From Coriaria nepalensis (Eukaryota; Streptophyta; Magnoliopsida; Cucurbitales; Coriariaceae): a stretch of DNA of 64,000 nt. Within the stretch, counting starts at the first letter, position 1, and every line of letters begins with the position of its first letter. Location of the stretch: contig CP114493.1 of assembly GCA_027186245.1 (NCBI GenBank), positions 9,803,501 through 9,867,500 of the forward strand, given 5' to 3'. The position numbers were made by a program, and so were the translations under genes. Shown here piece by piece: positions 45,410 through 56,424 of this stretch. Below the pieces are notes generated by a model. That model was not told the origin of the DNA, did not search any database, and saw nothing but the letters and a program-made list of their open reading frames with translations.

Positions 45410-47382
45410 AACCTACAATTTTAAGTCCAGTACACTTCCACCTGTGGTCAAAATGTTCTCTGCTCCACTCCATGCATAAGTGCATATCATGTAGCGGGGC
45501 AAAATTTTCTTTCGGGATTGGGACTATTCTTAGAGGTTTGGGCCATATTTGACCCATTTTAATCGGGCCGGATTTGAAATTAGGCCGGACTTTAAAACTC
45601 TCGGCTCTAGTCCGACAAAAAACAGGTCTAAATATGGATTTTTTTTACGCTTTGGTAAAAATATACGGTGATATAATAAATAAATTTTATAGTTCAATAA
45701 AAAAAATTCATGTTAAAAATATTTTATAATACAAATAATATCTTTAGTATTTTTTTTATATTTTTTTTATTTTTTTTATTTTTTTTCTATAAATATCATC
45801 ATTTTATTTTACAACCTCTTCTCAATTTATCCCCTATAAATATTTTATCTTTCTTATTTATATTCTTACACTCAATTCTCTCAAAACCTTATAAATTTTC
45901 AATAATGAAATTTGATAGATCCGGAGTTGTTTAACATCCTGGACCAACTCGCATAAAACACCATACTTGAGATTATTTTGCAATATTTTATAAGATTGAT
46001 CGATATAATAGAACTATACGATAATTTGCACAATATTAAGTATGCATCAAATTTTTTGATATAAGACCATAAATGAGATATGGTCATTTGCGACACTATT
46101 ATAACTCACACGTACGTAATGATGACGTACTTTCTCCAAGTCTGAACCTATTGCCAACGAGCTTAGGTGTAGACTCAGGTCGGGCTTCAATAGATCGGAT
46201 GTATTAGGTTTAGCTAGTTCAGTCTATATTACTACTTCTACTTTTTTTAGATGTCGATAATGATACGAGATTGAAATATTTAATCTTGTTATTGCTACTA
46301 TCAATATATAAGCATTTTATTCTAAATTTTTTATATGTTAAATTTAATGTCCTTCTATAAAATAAAAGAGAAATAAAGAAAAGAATAAGAAGAAGAGAAG
46401 GAATAATAATTCAATTTTTTTTTTCCTTTTAAGTATTAATTAGGATTATAACCGATTTTAAAATTAGTCTTGATCTTAATAAGAAGATCGAGACTAATAT
46501 CGATACTTAAAATCAATACTATATCTTATTAATATATAAACAATAATATAATAATACAAGATTCAATATCGAAATATCCATAGGACCAAAAATTTTGCAC
46601 TCCCACCATAACACTCATAAGCACGCAGCATCCTAATGGGCCCATTGATATGTTAAAAGAGTGTAGAGGTGTCATAAACGAATAGTAATAGTAGTAGACA
46701 TGCGTGGATTAATTAAAAAAACATATAAAGCGATAAAGTATTTTAAGTATTTTATTTGTACACATTTAATTAAATTTGTGAGTTAATTTATTTATTAAAA
46801 AAAATAGTTTAAAGTATATTATTATTATATTATTTAGATGATATTAGATATTTTAATTTTAATATTTATAAATTTATAATATAGTTCAAAAGATTAATAT
46901 ATAATATTTATTAAAAAAAAATTTAAAAAAATTAAAAAATTAAAAATTTATAAACAAAAATAAAGTAACCTTAAAAATTTAAGATGAAAACGTTATTTCT
47001 TAATAATAAGGGGTTCAGAAAAGTATAATGTGAAAGTTAGGGAGTAACCGTAAGGGAAGGGTATACTCGAATGAATGAGTGATTGCTGATTGGATCAAAT
47101 AAAATATCGTTACTTTGCCCGAAATATCCGACAATTGCCCAAAGCTGTCGCAGACAGTCTTATTTGTACACCCGGTCAAGCTGCCCGACGAGACGTGGGG
47201 CAGCAAGCTGGTCCAAACTACGAGGTCCATTCCTCTACTCGATCGTGTTCCATCCTCATTTAGTACCAGTTTTCTCCTCTCACTTCCGACTCCACCACTT
47301 GTCCCAAACCACCGCCACCACCACTGAGATCGGTGGCGAGTGAGTCTCTCTCTTCCGGAAGCTCTCCATGTGCTGAGGGAAA
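45410..47382. other. AT-rich intergenic region and XBAT leader
   Basis: 45.6-47.0 kb is strongly AT-rich with T-tracts and no credible ORF. The last 300 bases are more balanced and form the promoter and leader of the XBAT gene. Confidence 0.6.
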
Positions 47383-49403
47383 ATGGGTCAGGGGCTGAGC
47401 TGCACAGAGCGCAATGAGAGTGAACTGTTTAGAGCTGTGCAGGATGGTGAATTGGAGGTCGTTAAGGCTATGGTAGAAGCTAACCCAAGTGTCTTGGAGG
47501 AGACCACTTGTCATGCCAGAATGTCCGCTCTTCACTTGGCTGCTGCTAATGGACAGATCGAGGTGGGTCTGAACGCTGATCTTCCATTTCTGGAATTATT
47601 ATTATTATTATTTCATTTTCCTGAAAAAGTAAAGCTTGATGGGCTTTTCTGATAAAGTAGGTGCTTTCTTTGCTCTTGGATCGGTCGGCTCATCCAGATA
47701 TTTTGAATCGCCATAAACAGGTATAACTAAACTTTTTTTTTTTTGGTTTCTTTTGCTGCTTTGTGATTTATTATTAGTTTGTTTTAATTATTTTGATTTG
47801 TGATTTGTTTAAGACTCCATTGATGCTGGCTGCAATGCATGGGAAGATCTCTTGTCTGAAAAAGCTTATTGAGGCAGGAGCAAATGTACGTTCCCCATTT
47901 GTCTGATTAATAGAATTTTGATGCTTGAAAATGTCTTTTTGTTGAGCTGAAATCGATGTTGATCATCGTGAGTTCTTTTTTCTAATAACAACAGATATTG
48001 TTGTTTGATTCGCTAAACCGAAGAACATGCCTGCATTATGCTGCTTATAATGGCCATTCAGATTGCCTTAAAGCTATACTCTTTGCCGCTCATTCCACTC
48101 CTGTTGCAGACTCTTGGTCCGCTTCTCCTCACGATCTCTGAAATTTTAACTCTTCTGTTATTTGTTAGCATTCTAATACTATAAAACCGTTACTTCACCT
48201 TGATTGGATGGCAATGGCAGGGGATTTGCAAGATTTGTGAACATCAGAGATGGAGATGGGGCAACTCCATTACATTTAGCTGCCCGTCAGAGTCAGCCAG
48301 AATGTCTTCATACTCTACTCGACAATGGAGCTCTTGTTTGCGTTTCCACTGGTGGTTACGGGTAATTAAGTTTACCTTAGTTTAATCAGTGTCATTAGCA
48401 AATTAATTATGATCTTTCGTAGAAACTGACAAGAGTTAATAATCCCTCATTTGCAGCAATCCCGGGAGTTCACCCCTTCATTTAGCTGCTCGTGGTGGTT
48501 CCTTGGAATGTGTTCGGAAGCTTCTCTCTTGGGGAGCAGATAGACTTCAACCAGATTCAACTAGGTAAACATTCTTTCTTCTGATTCGTTTCTTCGTAAT
48601 TGTACTATGTGAACTTATATACAAACTGGATCTTTTAAACACAGGAAAATACCATACCTTGTTGCATTGAAACACAAGCATGAAGCGTGTGCAGCTTTAT
48701 TGAACCCTTCTTCCGCAGAGCCACTGGTTTGGCCATCACCCCTCAAGTTCATTAGTGAGTTAAATCCTGAGACAAAAGCTCTCTTAGAAAGAGCCCTAAT
48801 GGAAGCAAACTTGGAGAGAGAGAGAGAAATATTAAAGGACACATTCTACACAGTCCCATCCCCTTTCCAATCCGATGCTGAGACCGATGACAATGCAGCC
48901 TCTGAGGTAATTCTTACTCAGTAAACTACATATCATAATTTTATTTTATTTTTTTGATACCGTTGGCATTCTGACATCTGATTTCTTTCTTTCCCGAACA
49001 GGTGAGTGATGTGGATTTATGCTGCATATGCTTTGACCAGGTGTGCTCGATTGAGGTTCAACCATGTGGGCATCAAATGTGTGCTCAATGTACTCTGGCT
49101 TTATGCTGCCATAAGAAGCCCAACCCAACAACCGCTTCTCTTGCTGCTCCAAGCTGTCCGTTTTGCCGAAGCAACATAACCCAACTACTTGTTGCTACGA
49201 TCAAGAGTAACAATGAAGACAGGGATTTGGAAGTTTGTCCCTCTCCTAAACTGAGGAGATCATTGAGAAAGTCGAATTTCAGCGAAGGTAGTTGTAGCTT
49301 TAAGAGCTTATCGGCAATTGGATCGTTTGGGAGATTGACTGGATGCAGTGCAGGAAAATTTGGCGCTGATTGCAATGAAGGCAGCGTCAATAAGCCTTGT
49401 TGA
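47383..49403 (+). CDS. XBAT31-type ankyrin/RING E3 ubiquitin ligase, 8 exons
   Basis: Exons: 47383-47562, 47661-47720, 47814-47885, 47995-48116, 48221-48361, 48457-48564, 48645-48906, 49002-49403, all in phase, about 448 aa. Start MGQGLSC offers an N-myristoylation-type glycine. Ankyrin repeats follow: MSALHLAAANGQIE, TPLMLAAMHGKISC, TCLHYAAYNGHSDCL, TPLHLAARQSQPECL, SPLHLAARGGSLECVRKLLS. A VWPSPLKFISELN block lies between. The RING reads CCICFDQVCSIEVQPCGHQM then CAQCTLALCCH and CPFCRS (C3HC4 type). The domain order and text resemble Arabidopsis XBAT31. Such ligases bind substrates through ankyrin repeats; XBAT31 acts on ELF3 in thermomorphogenesis according to published work. The target here is unknown. 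Confidence 0.95.
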
Positions 49404-49913
49404 TAAATTAAGCCGAGGCTATATTGATATGTTTTGTGAAACTCTATGGTACGTGCTCTAAATGCTTAGAGTTCGGCTAAGGATCTTAAAGAGTCAAATG
49501 TAGTTGGTCCTCAGGTGAGTTTCTTATGGTCATTTCGTTTTCACTTTCGGGGCTTTGTACTCTGTTTCTACAATATGAAGCAGAGATTATGGTGGCAGAA
49601 CATTGTGGGCTCGATTCCTTTAATGCTCATGTATTTTTGTTTTTCGAACTTATAAAACAGATTTATGAGTCGCCCACGCATGTAATAATGTTGCAGATAA
49701 AAGTAGCAACTGTGCTAAATTTTCAGTTCTGTACATACTCCCGTGAGAAAAGTTTTCCGAGCATGGTTACAGAAGTAAAGCAGCAAGAATCAAATGCTCT
49801 GCAAAACTTAAAACACAAGGCGCCACAAAACGGTTGAAGTTTACATCATATGCAACTGAAAACTTAAAAGCAAGATTACATAATGGTAGCGAATCAGAAA
49901 CTGGTAGAAGATC
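49404..49913. other. 3' flanks of convergent XBAT and At3g17950-like genes
   Basis: Likely untranslated regions of both genes. ORFs here overlap without any family resemblance. Confidence 0.6.
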
Positions 49914-51107
49914 TTATAATGGTTCTCTGGAAGATCTTCCTCTACATTCTTCACCTGACGAGGGAGGAGCTACTTGGCCATTAACAAATAGGAAGTTTGG
50001 TTCAGAACCAGGATGAACCGGTGAGAAATCATTAGGTCCATAACCATAGGTGGTGGTTGAGTACTGAATTCTTCTGCAATTGTTAGCGGCCACTCGCCTT
50101 TCCGCTTCAAGATAATGCCCGAGTGATGGAGCATTATCCGTCATGGTCACAGCATCAGTGCATAGCTTCGAACATAGAGAGAACAGCCATGGCTTTGACC
50201 TGTAGCTATTGTTCTTTCTATCTTCAAGTGTTTCCCCTGTTCTTCCTCTGACCGATCTTCTGGAAAGTTCCAGAATGTTAGAAGCACCCATTAGGTTGCC
50301 AAGCGTGATGCTTTTCTCATGGAAGAAGGACCCGGTTGACTACAGAAACCAAATCACTAGACAGCAATCAGCAAAAACTAAACAGGAAAAATGCTTTAAA
50401 AACAAAAAACAAAAAAAAAGAAGAGAAGCATAATGGCACCATTTTACATGTATTTCTAACATAAAGGAGACAGATTAAAAATTGAAGGGAAATAGAAGCA
50501 CATGAATAGAGTCAAGAACTATATCATTTTTAAAAACTTAGGAGCAAGAATAAAGGCGACTCAGCTTTAAGTACGCATGCGTCAGTGAAGAATACTAAAT
50601 ACGATTATAAAATTTGTGAGGTAAGATATGAAATAATGGAGGTGGTCCTCTCTGACCTTGTGAATTAACTAATATGATCTCAACAACTCCACAAGGGGAA
50701 GTATGGTTGAGACTTGAGATTGAAATGTTCATCATCATCAAACAGAAAACCAGCTTAATAATCGTGGCACTGAAACTGACGTATGGATTCCAAGGGAGCA
50801 TAAAATCGAACAGGTGGAAGACTATAAAACTAAAACTAAAGTAAAACGCTTCTCTGTGAAGAAGAAATGTAGAGAAGATTTCTCAGACCTCCGTGTCGAT
50901 ATCGGAGGAGAAATCAGCGGATGAGTTGGAAGAAGCAGTGAGCAAAGTGTTGAAGGAAACCGATCCGTTTCTGGCCAGTTCAACTCTCGCGTTGAGTAGT
51001 CTCAAGCCTAGTGGCCATCCATCTTCCTGCATTAACTCAAAAAATCAATCAAACATCACAATAATGTGTGTCATTGTGAGAGAGAGAGGATATGCCTGTT
51101 GAGCCAT
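49914..51107 (-). CDS. At3g17950-like protein of unknown function, 3 exons, GC-AG first intron
   Basis: Exons: 51096-51107 (MAQQ), 50889-51026, 49914-50339; 191 aa. Recognisable family blocks: EDGWPLGLRLLNARVELARN, SFNTLLTASSNSS, STGSFFHEKSITLGNLMGAS, NILELSRRSVRGRTGETLE, and PSLGHYLEAERR. It is Ser- and Arg-rich with no transmembrane segment, so likely intracellular. Function is unknown in all plants I know of. The four-codon first exon is joined by an intron that starts GC (CAACAG|GCATAT) and ends AATGCAG; this is the only join that keeps MAQQ-EDGWPLG, the usual start. The intron 2 donor GAG|GTCTGA is also unusual after position +2. Confidence 0.82.
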
Positions 51108-51823
51108 GATTGGTGAGCTGGGAGAAGTAGGAGGAGGTCACTTGAGAGAGGAAGAAGGAAGAGTCATTTTCAGAGACCAGATGTTATTCTCTACAAGGAA
51201 GGATAAAGAAATGACAGAGAAGGGGAAAAATAAAAGCATAAAGAAGAAAAGAGAGCAGATAACATGACTGTTCGAACGGGCATTGCGCCTTCTTCAACGA
51301 GAAAGAGAGAGAGAGAGAGAGAGATCTTTCTTACTGTTTCTTCTGTTGAAATCGGCATTTTCCCGTTTAGCAAACAAAACGGAAAGAGCACACGGCATAG
51401 GAGGAAGTGAAAATTATTTTCATTCGTAATGGGCCCGCCCCGCTCCCGGCCCGGTCAAAACTCTTTTCCCTTTCCCCTAAAAATGCCCGGATGCCTCCAA
51501 TTACTTGTCTGCAAATAGAATATTTTTTGAAAAATATTTGCTCTAATCTGTGTTTAAAATCAATGATTTTTTTAAATTATATATTAATTTTATAATGTCT
51601 TGTCATATAAGATTAAGTGTGATTAAAATAGATCGTTCTATCAAAGATACGATTTATGCTAAATATGAGTTTTAGATCAAATATTGTTATATCTTATATG
51701 ATGTAATTAAAATATATGCTAAACATGAGGTCTAAATGGTCAGATTGAGTGTCACTGGCTTATGGAGCCATGAGGTCTGTCTATTGAAATTGAGGAGTCG
51801 AGGATGATGGCCTAGGCAGGTGC
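51108..51823. other. Intergenic with GA repeat
   Basis: Promoter side of the At3g17950-like gene. A GA run lies at about 51303-51323. No gene. Confidence 0.5.
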
Positions 51824-52023
51824 CTGGGTAAGTGAGCAGATTGAACCATGGACAGTAATAGGTTGAGGCTGACTACGGTGCCTATCTATGCATCTTTAGT
51901 CTAAGACAAGGCCTAAAGGGCGAAGCTGAAGAATAAAATGATAAGTATGAGGTACTTTTCTGACATCTAAGTGGAAAGTATATTTTTGATGTGGTAGAGA
52001 GAGGCGAGCTCTGAAACCGATCA

Positions 52024-52321
52024 TGGAACATAGAACAACCAATATCCAATATAATGAGAGGACGATACATGTAAAAATGTCTATGATTTAATACCAATAT
52101 CAGAAGTATATAAGCTACAAATGCTTAGAGAATAGGGTAATCCATATTTTATACTAAAACTCTCTCTACAAAATATTTATAAGTTTTATTAAGTGACTTA
52201 AATATTGGAGGGGGATTGGCTGATCATAACCTCGCCCACTCCTTGTTTCATGCGTGCACGAGAGTTGATCTTGAAACATACTGTCAACAGTGGTGTCCTC
52301 CAGGTTGGACGAATTTCCACA
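52024..52321 (-). repeat. LTR copy A
   Basis: Starts TGGAACA and ends TTCCACA on the plus strand. On the minus strand the adjoining sequence is TGATCGGTTTCAGAGCTC, a primer-binding-site-like word. Confidence 0.65.
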
Positions 52322-53189
52322 TTAATAGTTTGACGTCGACCATGAAGATACAGTCTTTATATTCAAAAGTTCCAACAGATCATTGATTTAGACCGGTGCT
52401 AGTTAGGATATGGATAACTTGGAAGTTGAGCAAATGGGGGTGGGGATAATGAAAACCCCCCAGGCAGAGAAATGGGTACATGAATATGAGCAATTCCCTT
52501 ATTACTTGATAAAATAATAATTCATTCCATTAGTGTTGCCTAAGAACGAGTCACACCGCCTAAACCCTCGGTTGTTGGAAATAGTAGTGTGAACGTTCTA
52601 CATGCCATAGAAAGGATGGAAAGAGGCTTAGTTGATAAGGTAGGCAAAGTAGTAGATCGTTCCATTGATGCAAGGATGGCTGAGATTATGCCTGAGATGT
52701 ATATAAGAATTCATTAAGAATTAGTTGGAAGAAGGATTTCACATCCTGAGGAGAACATTGCCATTTCTCGCCGGAATGTGAGAACAAATTGAGAAGAGAA
52801 TGAGGAAGAGGACTTTTCTGATCCTACGTGGAGTCTTAGGCCACTTCAAGGGTCAAAGGAGCCAATGCTTCTCAAAGCCTAGGTTGAAATGCCAACTGAT
52901 CAATCTATAGTCATTGAAGTGTTAGTCAAGAAGGTAAGAGAGTTAGAAGCAACCGTGAAAGGGACTGACCATTATATGGATATGTCTGAAAGTCTATTTA
53001 CTGAAAATGTGCTCAATATCATAACTGCTATTTTATGAAGTAAGTAATGATTGAATATGATTCAAAGAAGATCTTGCATTAATCGATGAGTTTCAAATAA
53101 TGATTGACCAAATAAGATTTTGCATTAGTCACAAGGTTTCAACATACAAAATGATTTTTAAAGAAAAACCCCTAGGACTAGGAGGCCTT

Positions 53190-53390
53190 TTTGGGTCTGT
53201 GTCATGCTTCGGGCCGGCATGGCACAAGAAATCCATGTTGTGTCATGCCGGCCCGCGTGCTCGCATAATTGGTCACGACACAACTAACTTGTGTCGTGCT
53301 CATGCTCGTATCATGTTGTGTTGTATATGCTCGTGTTGGTCCGACCTATTTTGTCACCTTTATCGCTAGGTTCATGTTTAACTGAGTAGA
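53190..53390. repeat. Hairpin-rich GGGCCGGCATG block inside the LTR array
   Basis: A stem of 17 bases, 16 paired, is formed by GGGCCGGCATGGCACAA (53211) and TTGTGTCATGCCGGCCC (ends 53254), with a 10-base loop. A second perfect 9-bp stem, ACGACACAA-CTAAC-TTGTGTCGT, lies at about 53275-53297. GC content is far above flanking DNA. It is absent from the other leader copy. Confidence 0.7.
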
Positions 53391-53572
53391 TTGGACCATG
53401 GCCGGGATAAGGTTGAGGCTCACTACGGTACCCACTTACATATCTTCGATCTAAGATAAGGCTTAAGGGGCGAGGTTGAGAAGCAAAAGAATAAATATAA
53501 GTTACCTTTTGATACCTAAGTAGAGAGTATATCTTTGTCGTGGCAAAGGGAGGTGAGCTCTGATACCGATCG

Positions 53573-53865
53573 TGGAACAAAGAATAATCAGGAATATATA
53601 TAATAGGAGGATGATATGTATAAAGGTATCTAGTATTTCACACTAATATAAGAGATATATAAATTAGAAAATACTTAAAGGATAGATTAATCTACTTTTA
53701 TAATACTAAAACTCTCTCATAAAATATGTAACTTTATTAACTTACTTAAATATCAAAAGAGGATCGATCGACTATAATCCTAATATTCCTTATTTTGTAC
53801 ATGCATAAGTATTGATCTTGTGATATACTATCGATAGTAGTGCTCGGCTTGAACGTATTTCCACA
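53573..53865 (-). repeat. LTR copy B
   Basis: Starts TGGAACA and ends TTCCACA on the plus strand apart from small changes. It is followed on the minus strand by ATCGGTATCAGAGCTC. Confidence 0.65.
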
Positions 53866-54133
53866 TTAACAATATATAAAAATGACGTCATAATGCAATA
53901 CTGACATATTCGATCGGAATTGACCGATTCCCTCTTAAGAATTTCTCGAAGATATGACGGCAGTTTTTGTTATTGAGCATTTGATTGAATCTCAAGATAT
54001 TTACCAAATTTTGATGTGTAAAAGCTTCGATGTATGGAATCAAACCGTTTCTACATACAGGACCTAGCTAGTGTGTTCATTTCTCTTCAATTTCCCTGCT
54101 CATCAGCAAGAGACGATTCATCAATTACTCCTG

Positions 54134-54527
54134 TTAGTCTTGGAGATCAACAAATTCTCTGCTCGCCCGCGCCTTATTAGTATCCATGAAGACCTTCAAT
54201 TCATCAAATGGCCACTCGAACTCCTTCTTTGCACGCCTGATTTTTGAAGAGATCGCAGACAGAAGAACCGGGTCCAAGTAATCTTCGAGCTTTTTATTCT
54301 TCGCTTCTAATTTCTTCTGAGAATCGTGGCTTTTAGTATCTCCTCTGTAAAGGAAACTCATAATCCAATACAAAACAAGAATTTGGTCTGAAACGGAAAT
54401 ACAACGAGATCCAAAAGCTTACACGTCTGAGATGTTTATGGCTGGTGGAGTAGACCGCAGTTTCGAAGGCCTGACGAGGCGCTATGAAAGTCTTCAATGG
54501 TTGCCAGAGGATTTGAGCTCTGTTCAT
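54134..54527 (-). CDS. Uncharacterised small protein with mitochondrial-type N-terminus, 103 aa, 2 exons
   Basis: Exon 1 is 54425-54527 and exon 2 is 54134-54342. The join C|GA gives HLRRDTKSHDSQ and uses CAGAC|GTGTAA and TTACAGAG| sites. The N-terminus MNRAQILWQPLKTFIAPRQA is basic, with Ser, Arg and no acid, like a mitochondrial targeting peptide. The rest is charged and helical: KKLEAKNKKLEDYLDPVLLS, AISSKIRRAKKEFEWPFDEL, KARASREFVDLQD. I do not recognise a named family. It starts about 265 bases from the start of the ECR relic on the other strand, so the two shared a divergent promoter region. Confidence 0.7.
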
Positions 54528-54792
54528 CGCTCAATTGGGCTCGGCCCGGGAAACTAGGATTTGGGCCCCCACTTTGCAGCTGACAAAGTAATGCGTACAC
54601 ATAAGCATATTAGGCCCACTCTAATGAAAATTGGCCCATTATCTTTTACCAACTACCTCCTAACTCTATTATTTCGACAAGGACTCTCACACTCCAACTT
54701 CCAACTGAAACTCGCCCTTTTAAAAATGGTTTGAAGTTGAAGCCATAAACGAATAGGGGTGTCGCTTCTGCTGCTCAGGAACTGGTTCAAGA
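54528..54792. promoter_or_regulatory. Divergent promoter region between the 103-aa gene and the ECR relic
   Basis: A 265-base spacer between two start codons facing away from each other. It has GGCCC/GGGCC words (54542, 54551, 54612, 54631), which suit a bidirectional plant promoter. The right-hand gene is now dead. Confidence 0.5.
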
Positions 54793-56424
54793 ATGAAGAT
54801 CTCTGTTACTTCTCGAAGCGGTAGAGAAATCATCAAGGGCGGGCTTGAGCTCGATGCTTCGTTGCGTCTCTTTCATCTTCCTCGTAAATGTCATTGCTAT
54901 TACTCGTAGTTCAATCTATACTGGATCTGTTGTTTGATTTCTTGAAGCTTCGTATTTATTTGTTCCTTTCTGAAAATGAATTTTGGACCCTTTAAACTCC
55001 TAGTTAGATCCGAAAGAATAGTGGAAATGGGGGATAAATTTGTTTCTTAGGGAGGTGCCGCCATGAAGCTAGGAATTCAAAGTTCGAGTTTTTCTACTTT
55101 TACTTTAGACTTTTAACCAGGAAGAGCAATGTTGTTCGAGTTATCTGATGAACTGTTTATCGTGTTGTTGTTTCGCAGGCTACGGCGAGTGATCTGCAGG
55201 AGGCAATACATAAGCTGTAAGTTGTGGCTACTTTTTAGCTTTTGTTGAGGGAGTGTAACTTGTTGTGGCTGCGCTAGATAGAAAGTTTTCTCTAAATAGT
55301 TTTACCCATTTGAATTTAAATTTGATAGAAATGAGAAAACAAGGCACTATTTGTTGTTCGGATTCTTTTCTAGTACCATCCGATTACTTACCATCGAGTT
55401 TTAGTGAGAGAGATGATATATCTATTTTTGAACATTGTGCTGCATTTGAGACTTGTTCTGCCTAATTTGTTATGGATTCATTGTCGAGTTTATCATCAGT
55501 TACTGTTATCCATAATTTTCTCCTAGAATAATAAATTTTTGGGATATTTTACTCTTTCGGGTTTGGAATGCTTATTCAATATCTTCAAATCTAGCAGGTA
55601 GAAAATTCTATCCTTCAAGGCAGCGTCTTATTTTACCTGTTAAACATGGATCTAAAGAGAGGTCTATTGCTCTAGTCCCGAAGAAGAAAACTTAAGATTA
55701 CACTGACGGAAATGAGGATGAACTGACTATCATTTCAAGGACCTTGGTCCTCAAGTTTCATCCCGTACACTTTTCTTCTGAGAGTATTTTAGGTCCTCTT
55801 CTAATCTATCCCATATTTTACTGCTTTCCAGTTGATAGTCTCTTTGGCTATAAAGGGGAGCGAACGATCCATTCGGTCCAAACATATGCTTTATACTACT
55901 GGTGCTTTCATTACTTCAAACGCATTATGGAGACCTTCTTTGTCTATAGGTCTAGTCATGCAACTTCACCCATATCCAATGTCTTCCGTAACTGTGCATA
56001 TTATTGGACTTTTGGAGCTTTCATTGCTTACTTTGTGAACCACCCACATTACACCCCAGTTATTGAACTCCAGATGAAAATTGGATTGGGGTTTGGATTA
56101 TTATGTCAGATTGCAAACCATCTAATTCTCAAGGATCTACGCTGCCCTGATGGAAGTGGAGGTTATCAAATTCCGTGTGGGTTCTTGTTCAATATCGTCA
56201 CATGTGCTAATTACACCACGGAGATCCATCAATGGCTGGGCTTCAATATTGCGACGCGAACTGTTTCCGGTTATTATGCAAATCTAATATTGTTATATAA
56301 CATCCTTTTTTTCTTTCCTGTGTGTCTCATTATAAACCATGTTCTGCAACCTGCAGCTTTTTTATGGGAAGGAAGGGAAGCCGAACTATCCTCGGAGATG
56401 GGTGATTCTACCTCCATTTTTGTG
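54793..56424 (+). pseudogene. Very-long-chain enoyl-CoA reductase (ECR/CER10-like) pseudogene
   Basis: Exon 1 begins MKISVTSRSGREIIKGGLEL at 54793. A second exon ASDLQEAIHKL lies at about 55181-55217, and KFYPSRQRLILPVKHGSK near 55600. From 55744 the main block resembles the family closely: [93 protein letters not shown] and YQWLGF-like [12 protein letters not shown]. Lesions: an in-frame stop (AAAACTTAAGAT) near 55690; frameshifts near 55735-55780; a stretch lost or replaced after VSGYY; and a shifted tail near 56360-56424 where [14 protein letters not shown] reads in another frame. Exon 1 to 2 does not join in frame. The family catalyses the last step of fatty acid elongation in the ER for waxes and sphingolipids. 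Confidence 0.88.

Larger units (their letters stand above)
51830..53865 (-). mobile_element. Degenerate LTR-retrotransposon array
   Basis: Two blocks about 490 bases long repeat directly: 51830-52321 and 53383-53865. Read on the minus strand each has an LTR-like part (TGTGGAAAT to TTCCA, about 295 bases) and then a GGTTTCAGAGC or GGTATCAGAGC word, which matches the usual tRNA-Met primer-binding site, and then about 190 bases of common leader. About 1.05 kb lies between. No gag or pol protein was recognised. Both LTRs are AT-rich and clearly diverged from each other. Confidence 0.7.
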
